Below are positions 38,395 to 50,140 of a stretch of DNA of 64,000 bases, in pieces. The translations under genes were made by a program, and so were the position numbers. This stretch comes from Sinonovacula constricta (lineage: Eukaryota; Mollusca; Bivalvia; Cardiida; Solecurtidae), in NCBI GenBank assembly GCA_007844125.1, contig CM017567.1, positions 18,826,037-18,890,036 of the forward strand, given 5' to 3'. The notes below the pieces were generated by a model. It saw nothing but the letters and a program-made list of their open reading frames with translations. It was not told the origin of the DNA and made no database searches. Every line of letters starts with the position of its first letter. The stretch's first letter is position 1.

Positions 38395-38840
38395 TTAGCC
38401 ATTAAAGGGAAACTGTCAGACCTTTCCGATGCCAATGATTCCTCGGAAGACAATATTAAGAACAAAAAAGAGCAGTTTGGAGGTAAGATAATCAATGAGA
38501 CGTAGGGAGCATGCGCAGTAAACGGGAAGATGGCCATCCTGCGGACTAAACGCTCTAATTATACTGCCGATTCATTAAATATTTTAGAGTAACGAATCGT
38601 AATCCTGACGGAAACTAGACAAGACCTCGCCAGACGGCTGCGAATTCCTATTAATGCATGCTACTTTTTATAATTGCAAGATAACATTTATTGTCGCAAG
38701 CTTCACTGGTAAAAAAAGGAACGCTCGGTTCTTTTCTCTTAAACAAGGCATCACAGAACAATTGCGACATCGTGTTATTGACTGCGAAACCATTGTCCCC
38801 ATAAAATATGCATTCCATTAGTAGCACCGCTCTAAAGAGC
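38395..38840. other. Copy-specific block, promoter-like motifs
   Basis: No counterpart is seen between 24225 and 24245 in the left copy, so it is an insertion here or a deletion there. It contains GAGCATGCGCAGTAAACGGG followed by AAGATGGCC near 38505-38535. These resemble animal NRF-1 and YY1 sites, though such short matches are weak. No convincing coding frame is present. Confidence 0.35.
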
Positions 38841-39300
38841 GACGGCAATGAAAATCGCCAAATAGGGTCAAAATTATGCTTCCATCATCAAACCTTTTAA
38901 CCTGCTCAGATTTTACTGTCCATATAAAAGAGACCCCTTCAAGTGAGCTGTTCCTGTTATTTTGTTTTGTATTTCGTTTATATTACTCTATTCATAATAA
39001 TTTAGGATAAACAGCAAGAATGCCTGTCCAAAGATTTTTTTTCTACGCAATAACGTGAAGGAAAATATTACTAACTCCATTAGTTTCCGGAACGCAATGT
39101 TTCGTCAGGAAGTAGTGAATAAATTTTACATCCTGAGAACTTTATTACTCAAAACTAGAAAGAAACAAAACACAAAAGCCGTATATTAGATAATTATTGT
39201 TATAATTATTAGAGAATCTTTCGATTTCCATCTATTTCAATGAAAAAGTAGCAGGTCATTTCTGATTGAAATAAAATATTAGAAAATATTTGGTCACAAC

Positions 39301-39303
39301 TAT

Positions 39304-39350
<47 letters not shown>

Positions 39351-39425
39351 TTCATTCATTCATTCATTCATTCATTTTTTCATTTATTTATTTATTTATT
39401 TACTGTTTGTTCGTTTGTTTGTTTG
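39301..39425. repeat. (TTTA)n(TTCA)n(TTTG)n microsatellite
   Basis: Tetranucleotide repeats shift from TTTA to TTCA, back to TTTA, and then to TTTG. The left copy has a fragment of the SINE-like family near the equivalent place. Confidence 0.95.
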
Positions 39426-40196
39426 TTTATGTCATATCAATTAACTGATAAAGAAGGACACAAACCATTAAACTATTTAAGCTTTTTTATGTTTGGCAGA
39501 AAATATACAACGTCATTACAACAACCGATTCGAAAACTGATAATAAAAATAACCATATCAACATATCAACCCTTCGTTAATTTTACTTGCATTTGTAAAT
39601 TAAGACGTTTTAATACGCATCGTAAATATTTTTATATTTAACACTTTTTAATACATATATGTTTAAGAGTCACATCTTGTAAATCTTGTACGATATATTC
39701 TTACTGTTACTAGCAAACCACAACATTGGATCTGCTGTCTACTAGAAACCTAACCCGTAACCAAAAACATGTTTTCATTTGTACAAAAAAAATAATTTAC
39801 ATATATATGAAATTTCCTTTACGTATTCACTCAATTTGAACTGATGAGTAAAAATGTGTCTCATACATAAATTCATGTTCATCGGCTTTCTTTCATTTTA
39901 AATCTTATAATGTGTGACACTGCTTTTGAGCGAACGTGTTCATAATCAATAATTAGTTTTACTTACTTTCTCAAGACACTTTGCAAACATATCGGAAAGA
40001 GCGGGGAGAAGCACTTGGTGAATGCAAATGAAAGCAACGTATCTGTCAGTTTATATAAGTTTAAACCTTATTATTTATTAAATGAGAAACAAGTCATTAC
40101 AATTTTAAAAAATTCTATTGTTACCAGTTCTCATATACTAAATACCTGAAGCAATGTGCATCAATAAGTCTTGCTTTGGGATTTATATCGCGAGTT

Positions 40197-40252
40197 TTGG
40201 GTTCCAAACTCAGGACCTCCTATCCGGATTCCAACGTGTTGACCAGTAGACC
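40197..40252 (-). repeat. tRNA-derived SINE head (relic), paralog
   Basis: The reverse complement reads GGTCTACTGGTCAACACGTT, then ATCCGGATAGGAGG, then CCTGAGTTTGGAACCC. The B-box-like GAGTTTGGAACCC is better preserved than in the left paralog at 25528-25577. Confidence 0.55.
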
Positions 40253-42136
40253 TCAAATTTCTTTGTTAATATAAACAATTAAATAGCAAACAAGCAGACT
40301 ATTTTATAGATTATATATGCAGATGTATGCACCGAAACCCTCTATGAATACCTTTGATCACTGATGATTGATTCCTTTAATGTTGTGGGACCCTTAAAGA
40401 CGGTCTGTCAACCGGCTAACGGATCTGTCAAAAGGCGTTTGATAAAAAAGCTGGAGAAAATTTTATAAATATTTTACCTGTTTTCAAGTTATCTTGACAA
40501 TACATCTCACATAATTAACGTCCCTCTCAAAGCAATTATTGTTAAAACAAATGAAACAATACCGTGTCTTCGTTATTGTTAATGTTAAAAGTGAAGCAAT
40601 ATGTTGTGAAAGTAGCTAAATAAATAACAAACCAGTACAATTGTAGTATAGTCTATATTATATCAACAATGGTAACTATTGAACGTTTACACAGTTAAGA
40701 AAATCTATGACTCGATTAATACCTTGGAATAAAATGTTTAGTTCAATTTAATTAAGTTCAGGATTCGTTGATAATAAGCTCTCTATTCATTCATTTTCAT
40801 GAAGATGACGAATTGTATTTTCTTTAAAGCAAACTTCCTGTTAAAACTTATCATAAGTAAAACGTTGTTGGAGTCATTCCAAAATGGTCGTGCAATGTGA
40901 GACAAATCCGTTTTCCAGGAATCGTCTGGGATCACTTGGCATTCTATTAATCGTATCATTTTGTCGTATCCTAATGTAAGATGATATAATATTATGGTTA
41001 AGGACGTCGCTTGGGTCTTTCAATATAATAATGGTTTTGTGTCAAAACTAATCTGATTGTTAACTAACCTGTTGTGGAATTCTAGCATAAATAAAATAAA
41101 ACCAATAAATTTACCTTAAACAAGAAAATATATCAAAGCCCTTTGAGTATCCCGTCATATATTGCAACCTGAATCTGCACTTGACAAAAATGTATTCGCA
41201 TAACGGACAAATTCAAAACTACAAATGCACCTAGACAAGAAATGAAATAAAAGTAGAGAAACCCCTACAGGCACCGCATTGAAAATGTCTGTCGGCTCGG
41301 GTGAGTGCAGGAGCATTAATGTTAGTAAAAATTACGCGTAAAAGTAGATTGTCGATAAAAATAGTTTACATAAATTAGCGATAATAACCACCAGAGAACA
41401 AGTGTTAAGAATAAAAATGAAATTTTAGCCTTTGGTATGTGACATAATCCACTGGCAAACTTCAACAGAATTAATCGCTGCACTTCAAATTGCCGTAAGG
41501 CTAAGTCTCATAAAGCACACCCATGACAGCCAGAGCCAGCTGGCTTGAATAGTTTATGACGATGTCAGAAATGATAGGCATTTTCTATATTATGTTCTGT
41601 TTTGGTCCAAAGAATTATTTGCCAAATATTCTTAAACGCCGGATATGTCTTTGGCAACTACCTTTGTTTTGCGTTTCCCGCAGTTGATATTAACAAAGGG
41701 TTATTCGTACAAAAAAGAGCTTAGAACGTTTAATCTGTCTGAACTCTAAGAGTCACAGACATGTTGTTTAAAGTTTAACCTGTATTTTAGCATAGAAAAT
41801 ATGTCGTTCAAATCCTTGATGACAGGTTAAATCTTATGCCTGAACATACATCTCTCTCAGTATCAGCAAAACATCGCTGACAACAACACTCGTGCTAGAG
41901 CTCAATAAATGATGGTGTGAGAGAAACGGAAAACATAATATTATATCCTCGGAAGACTTTAGCGGATAAAAGTTGAAATTATTATGGACGCGAAAGTTTA
42001 TAGGTTTAGCTTTCAGTGTTCAATTTCTTATCATATAATAATATAATTTCTTATCTTATCATGTTGCCATAGCAGCGTTTTAAACTAGTCGAATACCAAT
42101 TGCAAACTAGCACACTGAAAAAAGAAGGATTAAGAG

Positions 42137-42137
<1 letters not shown>

Positions 42138-42185
<48 letters not shown>

Positions 42186-42198
42186 CGCGTGTGTGTGT

Positions 42199-42249
<51 letters not shown>

Positions 42250-42292
42250 TGTGTGTGTGTCTGTGTCTGTGTCTGTGTGTGTGTGTGTCTCT

Positions 42293-42361
<69 letters not shown>

Positions 42362-42415
42362 TGAGAGAGAAAGAGAGAGACAGATATACAGACAGAGACA
42401 GACAGAGACAGAGAG
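42138..42415. repeat. Compound (GT)n/(GA)n microsatellite
   Basis: GT repeats with GC and CT interruptions pass near 42345 into GA and CAGA repeats. In the left copy the same place (about 27540-27665) holds 125 bp of ordinary sequence. Confidence 0.96.
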
Positions 42416-43167
42416 AATGCGTGTAGGTTGTATCTCACTGTCGAAAACGTGATATAACAAGGAAGCTATATAAAAATAGTCCAGTAACAACGATGTAGTG
42501 AACAAAGAATCGGCAAATTCGCGTAACTTTTTACCTTTTTACCTTAGAATTTTATCAACTTTATAGCATAAGAAATCCATGAAGTAAAATAGCACATCAG
42601 TATACTTATTGTCTTTTCAACGTGGTTAACCCAGAAAGTATACGCTACTTAAAACGGCACTGAAATGTTTTGATAATTTATTACCAATTTCTTTCTCATG
42701 TCAGTTTAATTGATAGAGCGATTGAAGGCGCGTGTTTGCTTGAACTATAATGCAAGTAACACCATGTTTCTTATAGTATTAGGCTGAAACAGAAATCATT
42801 TAGCTTTTATTAAAGTTTTTATGCTTCTAGAAAATTTCAATTGAGTTTGAGATTTTTGCCGAGGTCGAAATTGCATCTGAACCAAAATTTTGAATGCATT
42901 ATTAGCAAACAAACTTTTTTGCATTTCCTGCGCCAGTTTACAAGTCTCAAAGACTTTCGGAAACATGATGTTCTGGTAGGCTTTTAGCCAAATAATGAAA
43001 CTATCAGATAATAGTTTGATACATAAAAGTAAGAGAAAATCTCATACATAGATAAAACTCTCTGGAGATTTCTCAACAATATGTTAAACGTGTTTAAGCT
43101 CACATCTTCACTGTTGTAGTAGTATAACTAAATTAACAAGCATTTGATAGTATTGCGGGCAATACAG

Positions 43168-43733
43168 TAGTCCCCTACCGGTCCCTCAAAAAGTTATGGG
43201 CCGGACACGATTTTGCTGCAAGGTCATGCTGTGACCTTGACCTTCAAGGTATCGACCCAAATGTTTTTTCGCGACACGTCATCTCAATATGGTGATCATT
43301 TCTGTGAATTGTTGTAAAATCTGAGTTCAAATAACAAAGTTATGGGGCGGACACGATTTTGCTGCAAGGTCATGCTGTGACCTTGACCTTCAAGGTAGCG
43401 ACGCAAATCTCGCTCGCGACACGTCATCTCAATATGGTGATTATTTCTGTGAAATATTTTTAAAATCCGACTTCAAATAACGAAGTTATGGGCCGGACAC
43501 AATTTTGCTTCAAGGTCATGCTGTGACCTTGACCTTCAAGGTAGCGACCCAAATGTTGCACGTGCATATTGTACACATTTCTACCTATTTACATACCAAG
43601 TTTCATGCGCCTAGCTTTAATAGTTTTTAAGTTATCAAAGGATCCAGATTTTTAGCGGACAGACAGACAGACGGACTGACGGACGGAGGGTAAACCTATA
43701 GTCCCCTCCGGTGTAAACACCGGTAGGGGACTA
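43168..43733. mobile_element. MITE with TAGTCCCCTACCGGT ends and internal 146-bp tandem repeats
   Basis: A 566-bp insertion present only in the right duplication copy. Its ends are TAGTCCCCTACCGGT and the exact inverse ACCGGTAGGGGACTA. If the outermost TA is a target duplication, the inverted repeat starts with GTCCCC, which fits a Tc1/mariner-like TA target. The interior has about two and a half tandem units of 146 bp starting at 43193, 43339 and 43485. Each carries CAAGGTCATGCTGTGACCTT and GACCTTCAAGGT. A GACAGACAGACGGACTGACG-type run precedes the right end. The last 35 bp (43699-43733) form a small hairpin of their own. It encodes nothing and would need an enzyme made elsewhere. Confidence 0.88.
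43193..43550. repeat. 146-bp internal tandem repeat of the MITE
   Basis: Unit starts at 43193, 43339 and 43485, so the period is exactly 146. The third unit is partial and diverges after GGTAGCGACCCAAATGTTGC. Each unit contains the palindromic AAGGTCATGCTGTGACCTT. Confidence 0.9.
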
Positions 43734-44268
43734 ATTACAGGCAAGGCATAAACTGTGTTTGGAGTGTGAACGTAATATTGTTATTGACATAAGTCATGCA
43801 TTCGATATGTATATTGCGTTATATCGCAAACAAGAATTGAGTATATGTATAAAGTTTATAACTGATGCACATGATTAAATATTTGTGTCATGAATGTCTA
43901 ATTATCAAACAATACCAATGTTGCTTATTCTGACATTACAGAAATGCTGTGACATTTAAACGAATGTGGCAATGGTACTTAGGTTTAAAGTCGAGACTAT
44001 TTAAAGTCAATGGTCATGTCATTTTAAAAATTTGGTTACGGATGATAAAGAATTGCATTGGGGTTCATATCAAACGGAAGTCGGGTTCGTGTCAATGACA
44101 GAGAATTAACAGCAAATTAGAGTGTCGTATATATAAGGCAAAGTAACCAATATTTAATTAAATTTACATGTAAGTATTAAAAATGTGAACTTTTTGTAAC
44201 CAGAAGAAAGCCTTTTCATCGTACATGTAAGTTCCACAACGAATAAATGTCAATGTATCGGTTTTATA

Positions 44269-44369
44269 CACAGGGGCTTGGAGCATAAGTTTCCTTCAAG
44301 TCTTGTACGCTCCAATATATTTCAGTCTCGTACAAGACTTGAAGGAAATTTATGCTCCAAGCCCCTGTG
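44269..44369. mobile_element. 101-bp foldback element
   Basis: Arms starting CACAGGGGCTTGGAGCATAA and their inverse ending CCAAGCCCCTGTG pair almost perfectly over about 42 bp around a short loop. It is absent at the paralogous site near 28915. CAGGG-type ends are common in hAT-like non-autonomous elements, but the flanks (GTTTTATA and CTTTCATA) match only in part as an 8-bp target duplication. Confidence 0.8.
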
Positions 44370-44449
44370 CTTTCATAATGCGTATGGACAAAGAATCAGA
44401 GTATTAAACATAAGGGACACTTAAGGACACTTAAGGACAATCCTTGCAT

Positions 44450-44909
44450 GTCGCTCAATATAAATATAATCGTGTTGAGTAACGCATATAACATTTGAAT
44501 TTGTAATACAATTTACACATAAATTTCATGAATTAAAACTATCCTTGAATATTGAGAAGGGAAAGTAATTTATATATATGATAAACCGCAGAAAGTACGT
44601 TAGGTGTTTTATGTGATTTGTGAGCTGGTTTTGTGATTTATTCTTCAATTTAATTTATACACATAAGTTAGTTATTTGTTTAATAAAGTAAGCTAATGGT
44701 GTCCACACGTGTGTAGAAACGCTGATGTAGTTTGGATAAAGACATAACCGTTCAATCTCGATTTAATTATGTTTTAACTGAACAAAGTAAGTTCTATTTA
44801 TTGGAATTCCTCCAAAATCAAATTTCTTGTTTAAAAGTGTATTTTCTATTAACTTACTTAATGTATTTATTAACTTAATAAACATTACTTAATTCATTTT
44901 GTCAATGTA
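44450..44909. other. Copy-specific AT-rich insertion of unknown origin
   Basis: The left copy passes from CCTTGCATGT directly to ATTTCCTTGTCAG, while here about 450 bp intervene. TTGCATGT and GTCAATGT at the two edges could be a degraded target duplication. No internal motif, inverted repeat or frame is recognised. Confidence 0.5.
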
Positions 44910-45474
44910 TTTCCTTGTCAGGTTTTAACTCATTCTCTATAAATTTTCACATTAACGCTCTCGTGTATTGTTTATGACCAGTACCATGTTATTGGAATCT
45001 TTCCCACTAGGGGTCATAACGAAAGCAGTTTTCCCGGTATTGTCGCGTGACAGACTAAAGATATATCCCTGAATCTTGTGTATGAATTGTATCATAGTTC
45101 TGAGTGATAGATAATCGTGATTGGATCTGACAATGTAATGCATACATGATAATACTAAGTCTGTGATAAAAAATGTCAATCTTTGTGGTAGAGACGTTGT
45201 TAACTAAACAATAACAACTAAGAATACGGAAAATGTTGATAGTTAGTCAGGCAGATGGGATGTAGTTATCACAGAATTCATGACAGATCGACAGTTATTT
45301 TTTATATTTCATATCTGTAGTAGGACAGTATACTTTGAACAGGAAAAGACGCTAAAGTTTGAGCTAATAATAGAAAAAAAAAAGGTTATAAACATTCAAG
45401 TTAATATAAAAAAAGAAGGATCTCTGGGACCATGCATTACATTAACAGAGACAAACAGACTGTTCCCGCCCTGA

Positions 45475-45560
45475 AACTCTAAGTCGGCAAAAGGATTGAC
45501 TGGGGTGCTTGAACCTGGTTTGTTGAGCTCTCCAACCGTACACTCCCCTGATACCAAACG
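45475..45560 (-). repeat. SINE-like family fragment, paralog of 29535-29640
   Basis: Carries GTCGGCAAAAGGATTGACTG and GAACCTGGTTTGTTGAGCTC. It came with the segmental duplication. Confidence 0.7.
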
Positions 45561-45665
45561 TGTGAATTCTAGTAAAAAGGACTAGTTTTTTACTATTTAC
45601 AAACAACGTAAACTGATAAGATAAAAAGACACCGAGGCATGACATACACTTTTAAAAGTTTCCAC

Positions 45666-45736
45666 CTTGGGATGGACAGCCATCAAGAGGACCGACTACG
45701 GTGCTTAAACCTGGGTTTTGAGCTCCATACGTTAAG
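45666..45736 (-). repeat. SINE-like fragment, paralog of 29728-29797
   Basis: Almost identical to the left copy through GAGGACCGACTACGGTGC and GGGTTTTGAGCTCC. Confidence 0.6.
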
Positions 45737-47539
45737 TGTTCTCGGACAAGTTATTCCACATGCCTCTGTCTTATAACGCGAGGATCCTTTCGCACGTGTT
45801 CTCTCCATTCCCACCCACACGCCCAATTTGTCCCGAATGTTTCACTGTTAACTTGCCGATCCTTGTGCAAGTGTTCTCGGTCATTTATTTTTCTTTTTCT
45901 AATAACTCGCTAATTTTGTTGTAAGGAAATTCGTCTTGTGTTTGTCTGATAACTCTGACGATAGTAAAAAAAAAGAAAACAACACGGTTAAGGAAATTGC
46001 TAAATCTTCAAATGATTTTCGTAAAGCCATTTGTGTTTTACCTACTTTTGGTAATATTTTAGCTCTAACTAGTTGTAAATGAAGAATTATAGTCATAAGT
46101 AATAATAAGAAAGCGACAATCTGTAAACAGTTAGTAAATGTGTTGAGTCTTGTATGGTTTTTAGAGTGAGGATGCATCATTAAATTTGTACAGATTATTT
46201 TCTATTGTTTTCATAAAGATTTATTGCTTTGACATGTAAAAGAATATTTTTAAACCAAACAAAGAACGAAACAATATGTAGTACTGTAAAGCGATTAAAT
46301 GTAACGTGATCAATAAATAATTGTAATGGCTCAGGTTGTCTCGTCTATGTAAGGCACGACGGGAAAGAAGAAAAAAAAGAATTCTTACAGTAACTGTCAG
46401 CGGTTCTTACGATCTTAACGAACCATCCTGTTATTAAATTATGTAATTTATGTTTGTCATTAAATTATGTACTAAGTCTCCGTCTACGTCGGTTTAACCG
46501 TGGCTGACTGTCTGCGTGTAACTATTACCAAGCATCTAAAGAAACCACAGCATATATTAAAACGACACTTCACTTATATGTACCTAGTCGCATACCTACA
46601 GAAATAATCAGATGAATAGGATCTAATAAATGTTGATGCATAGCTCAACTTGTTAATACAATTGAACAAATCTTTTCAGATTGCTTTCTGATAATACATG
46701 CTGGTTTAATAAATGTTCCAAGTTGGATTTTGTGGGAAATTTGACAACAAAGATATTTTTGTGCATATAGATTAACCATGCAGGATAATATTGTGCGTGC
46801 AAGTACTATAAAGCTAGCATCCTATTGTCGCTAAACACTTTCTACTTTGGTAGTGCGTTGGTTGTCTATTTGCATTTATGGCTACACATTTAGCCTAGGA
46901 TAACGTCTGACTAAAGTCATTAAAATACTCTTTCGACTTTTCGTGATATAAGGTTTTGTATTACACATTTAACCACACTTTAACGTTCAATTAATAAGGC
47001 AATTAGCGTTAACAGTAAAATTTGACGCAATCTGAAAAACTTGTTATTTCAGTAATGTTCCAATAAAACTCGTGTTAATGTCTTGCTGCATTGTACCACT
47101 GATGCGTTTCTGTTGCATAAATTTGCGTGCATATGTTTGATATAAATGCACAATTTCTGAACATAAATAAGAAAAAAATAAAAGCAAGTGGCAATAAATA
47201 ACATGACACGTATTTTCCTCAAGTTTCTTCATTTAAATTGCAAACATATAAATGAGATGATGTAATACAAAATGTGTCGCTCAATGCAACCATTGTATTT
47301 TATTAGCAGTCTTTAAAAGTAATGGAAAATGCAAAACGAAACCTGAAATGAAAATGTCATTTAAATGACTTAGTATCCATGTTAACGCTATAAATATTTT
47401 CTTAAACTATTTATTCAAGTTATCCATGAAATCCTTACACAAGTCTTTTAATGCGTATGCTTATGTGTTGCAGAACTAAAACAATTTATTTGACAAACGT
47501 CGACTACGTACAAATATACTCTTATATTATACCTCATTT

Positions 47540-48297
47540 GCATACACCCTTCTATATTTAATATGACGTCATCCAGTCCATAAATCGCATATTGACCGGC
47601 TACCCGGTCCATAATTCTTATATTGACTGTTTATGACGTCATCCAGTTTGTTTGACTGTTTAAACGCGACTTTCACGACGTGCGAATTTTACGACAACAC
47701 AAACAGACGATATTGTCAAACTGTCAAAATGTCTAAGTGATTCGCGTCTTTATCGGAGACAGATTTAGTTAAATTCAGCGAATCTAAGGATTCAAAAACA
47801 CCAAAACCGCAACAAAACTGAAGCTCTTCCGAACATATTTAGCAGGGAAAAAAGCCACGATTCTTCTTTGAAACCTACACGAACGAAATTCTAAAAGTCC
47901 AGGTCTTTTGTTTGGTAGCATTTACTATTTAATTTTATCAACAAAAAGGGAATATTAAAAGAAGAGCATTATTTTTTTTTGCTGCATCGCTTGAAAATAA
48001 TAAAACAAACGACTAGGGTTTGAGATATTTCACACACTGAACAAATACAATTATTATTTAAAAGCAAATCATACTAAAATGAAAGCAACAAAAGGGATAA
48101 AAGGATTAAGATTCGGTATAATATAACAAATAAAACATGGCCTTGCGGGCAATATGCAAGTTTACGGACTGGTTGGTCAGACCTCGGAGGTTATATGGCC
48201 CTCAGCTGCGCTTCGGGCCATATTCCTTCCTCGGTCTGACCAACCAGTCCGTAAACTTGCATATTGCCCTCAAGGCCATGTATTATTTGTTAAATAT
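47540..48297. mobile_element. Composite insertion with palindrome and paired TGACGTCA sites
   Basis: The left copy (near 32655-32670) lacks about 750 bp that here separate the string CAAATATACTCTTATATT from CATGTGTATATTTGTGC. The first part has two TGACGTCATCCAG repeats at about 47564 and 47634, with a small CCGGCTACCCGG palindrome between them. The last part is the long palindrome at 48136-48280. I cannot tell whether this is one element or nested ones. Confidence 0.6.
48136..48280. mobile_element. 145-bp palindromic (foldback) segment
   Basis: Left arm CATGGCCTTGCGGGCAATAT through GGACTGGTTGGTCAGACC to ATATGGCCC. The right arm is its inverse with a few mismatches, around a loop TCAGCTGCGCTTC. 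The stem is about 66 bp, so a transcript or single strand would form a very stable hairpin. Confidence 0.88.
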
Positions 48298-49654
48298 TTC
48301 ATGTGTATATTTGTGCATAATAACGTCCTTTAAAGCTTCCTCCAGACGGACTTTGTCATAGGCGTCTAGTCGTACAATGTATATGCCTTTTGCAATATGA
48401 CGTATACATTTCAGAAAAAAATCATGATTGTAAATATTCAGTATATATCAAGAAACTCGTAAAGGAAATTCAAATTATTATACTATTGAACTTACTGGCG
48501 TTTTTCGTCAGCTTCGTGCAGTCTTTTTGTAGACTTTTATCGAGATTCGACATCTCACCTGTCAACTGGTGGACAAGTAGACGCTTTTATAATTACAACC
48601 GCTTTCTATGTGTTTCTTGTCGAAAGTGATTACAATATGTCACAATACGGTTCCTTGGAGATTACCAGCAATATGGTACAAAAAAGGTTCCTTGGAGACT
48701 GTCAGCCAATACGAAATAACAGTGAAGGTCATGTAATAATAAAGTTTCCCTCAAGTATTTATTCCATTTCATAGCTCATCATGTTTGTTCCATATACATA
48801 ATAATAAATAAGTATATTGTATTGAAGTCTAATGAAACTCATCCAAAGATTAGGAAAATATATCCAGGCTAAAAAAATGCAATCAAGAAAGTGGATGCAA
48901 AATATTCATCATTAGAATATCGACTTGTATGAGGATATTATTTGTATGAATCTGACATACAATTGAAAAAAGCTAATACATGATAAAATAATGCATTTGT
49001 AATAAAAGAAAATATTTGTCAACATCAGAATCAATGCATAGATGTTCTGTTGCATGCGTGGTTTGGCTCTTGTCATTTTATATTGTTGACTGTAATCAGT
49101 CTCTTTTCGCATCTTTGTTATATTGACCCGGATTCCTTTCAACTATACAGAGAGCGTTTAGTACCTTGCTCGCTGTTATTATCTTATTATTTTGCAAATT
49201 TAACATGTTCTCTAGAATCAAACGTTCTTCCATTCATCAAAATCTAGTTTCTGTTTTAAGTCATCACCAGTGACATGTTAATGGAATCCTCCCAAATAGG
49301 GATCGCCAAGACAGAACAATCCGTTTTCCCGGAATTGTCACAAATCACTTGGTATACTGCCAGACCGTATCATTTTCGAGTTTTATTGTAGATGGCATCA
49401 TATTTATGATAAATTTTAGCATTTAAGTATCAAGATGCAACCTATGCATACTCACACAACTTTCATGTCAAAACGTGTGTGTTGTGAATCATTCTGGTCT
49501 AGTGGTTGTTTGCAAGAAATAAGATTGTTTGAAGGTATGGCAGTGAGCCAGGCGGGGGATTGCTGCAGTCACGCATGTCGCATCCTATGATACATCGACA
49601 AATTACTATAAAATGTAAGGTAACAATTCTTTATTTGATGATTCATTGAGCTTT

Positions 49655-49773
49655 ACTGCTACTACGACTACCACTACGACTACTACTACCACTACTACTA
49701 CTACTATTACTACTACTACTACAACTACTACTATTACTACTACTACTTCTACTACTACTACTACTACTACTAC

Positions 49774-49808
<35 letters not shown>
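49655..49808. repeat. (TAC)n(TAA)n microsatellite
   Basis: Interrupted TAC/ACT repeats followed by TAA repeats. It stands where the left copy has (TA)n plus the DNA transposon. Translations as poly-Thr/poly-Asn or poly-Val are artefacts. Confidence 0.96.
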
Positions 49809-49812
<4 letters not shown>

Positions 49813-50140
49813 TAATTCTACATCCTTTAACTATACGGTCAGCTTGTAGATCTTATATATATTTTAGTGAACAATAGTAAAAAGTGTGACTTTATTTATA
49901 ATATATGGTAAATTATATAGTTTCTTATTAAAATTTGCTTAAAAGAACTTGACATAAGTCCATACATTGGCCCATACTTCACAAGACATTAACGATCTGG
50001 TCATCTGCCAGTGTTTTTTGGTTTATATGGTATAACGTCCTATCACTTTTAAGTATGCCAAATAGTCCTGAACAAACGGCAATATTCAATGCATTTATTC
50101 ATAACTGTTATGTTAAAATTATTCATATTGTTGTGATTAT

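Larger units (their letters stand above)
38275..50140. repeat. Tandem segmental duplication, right copy
   Basis: Collinear with 24105-37960. Specific to this copy are about 430 extra bp at 38395-38840, (TTTA)n at 39301-39420, (GT)n at 42138-42415, a MITE at 43168-43733, a foldback at 44269-44369, about 450 bp at 44450-44909, a composite insertion at 47540-48297, and TAC/TAA repeats at 49655-49808. The left block of about 30620-31450 has no counterpart here. Confidence 0.9.

Noticed and set aside
41150..41310. Possible further copy of the SINE-like family
   Set aside because: Only scattered short similarities (CTGTCGGCTCGGG, ATTGCAACCT). Too weak to list.
42100..42505. Frames with Cys-Val or Thr-His runs
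   Set aside because: Produced by the (GT)n tract.
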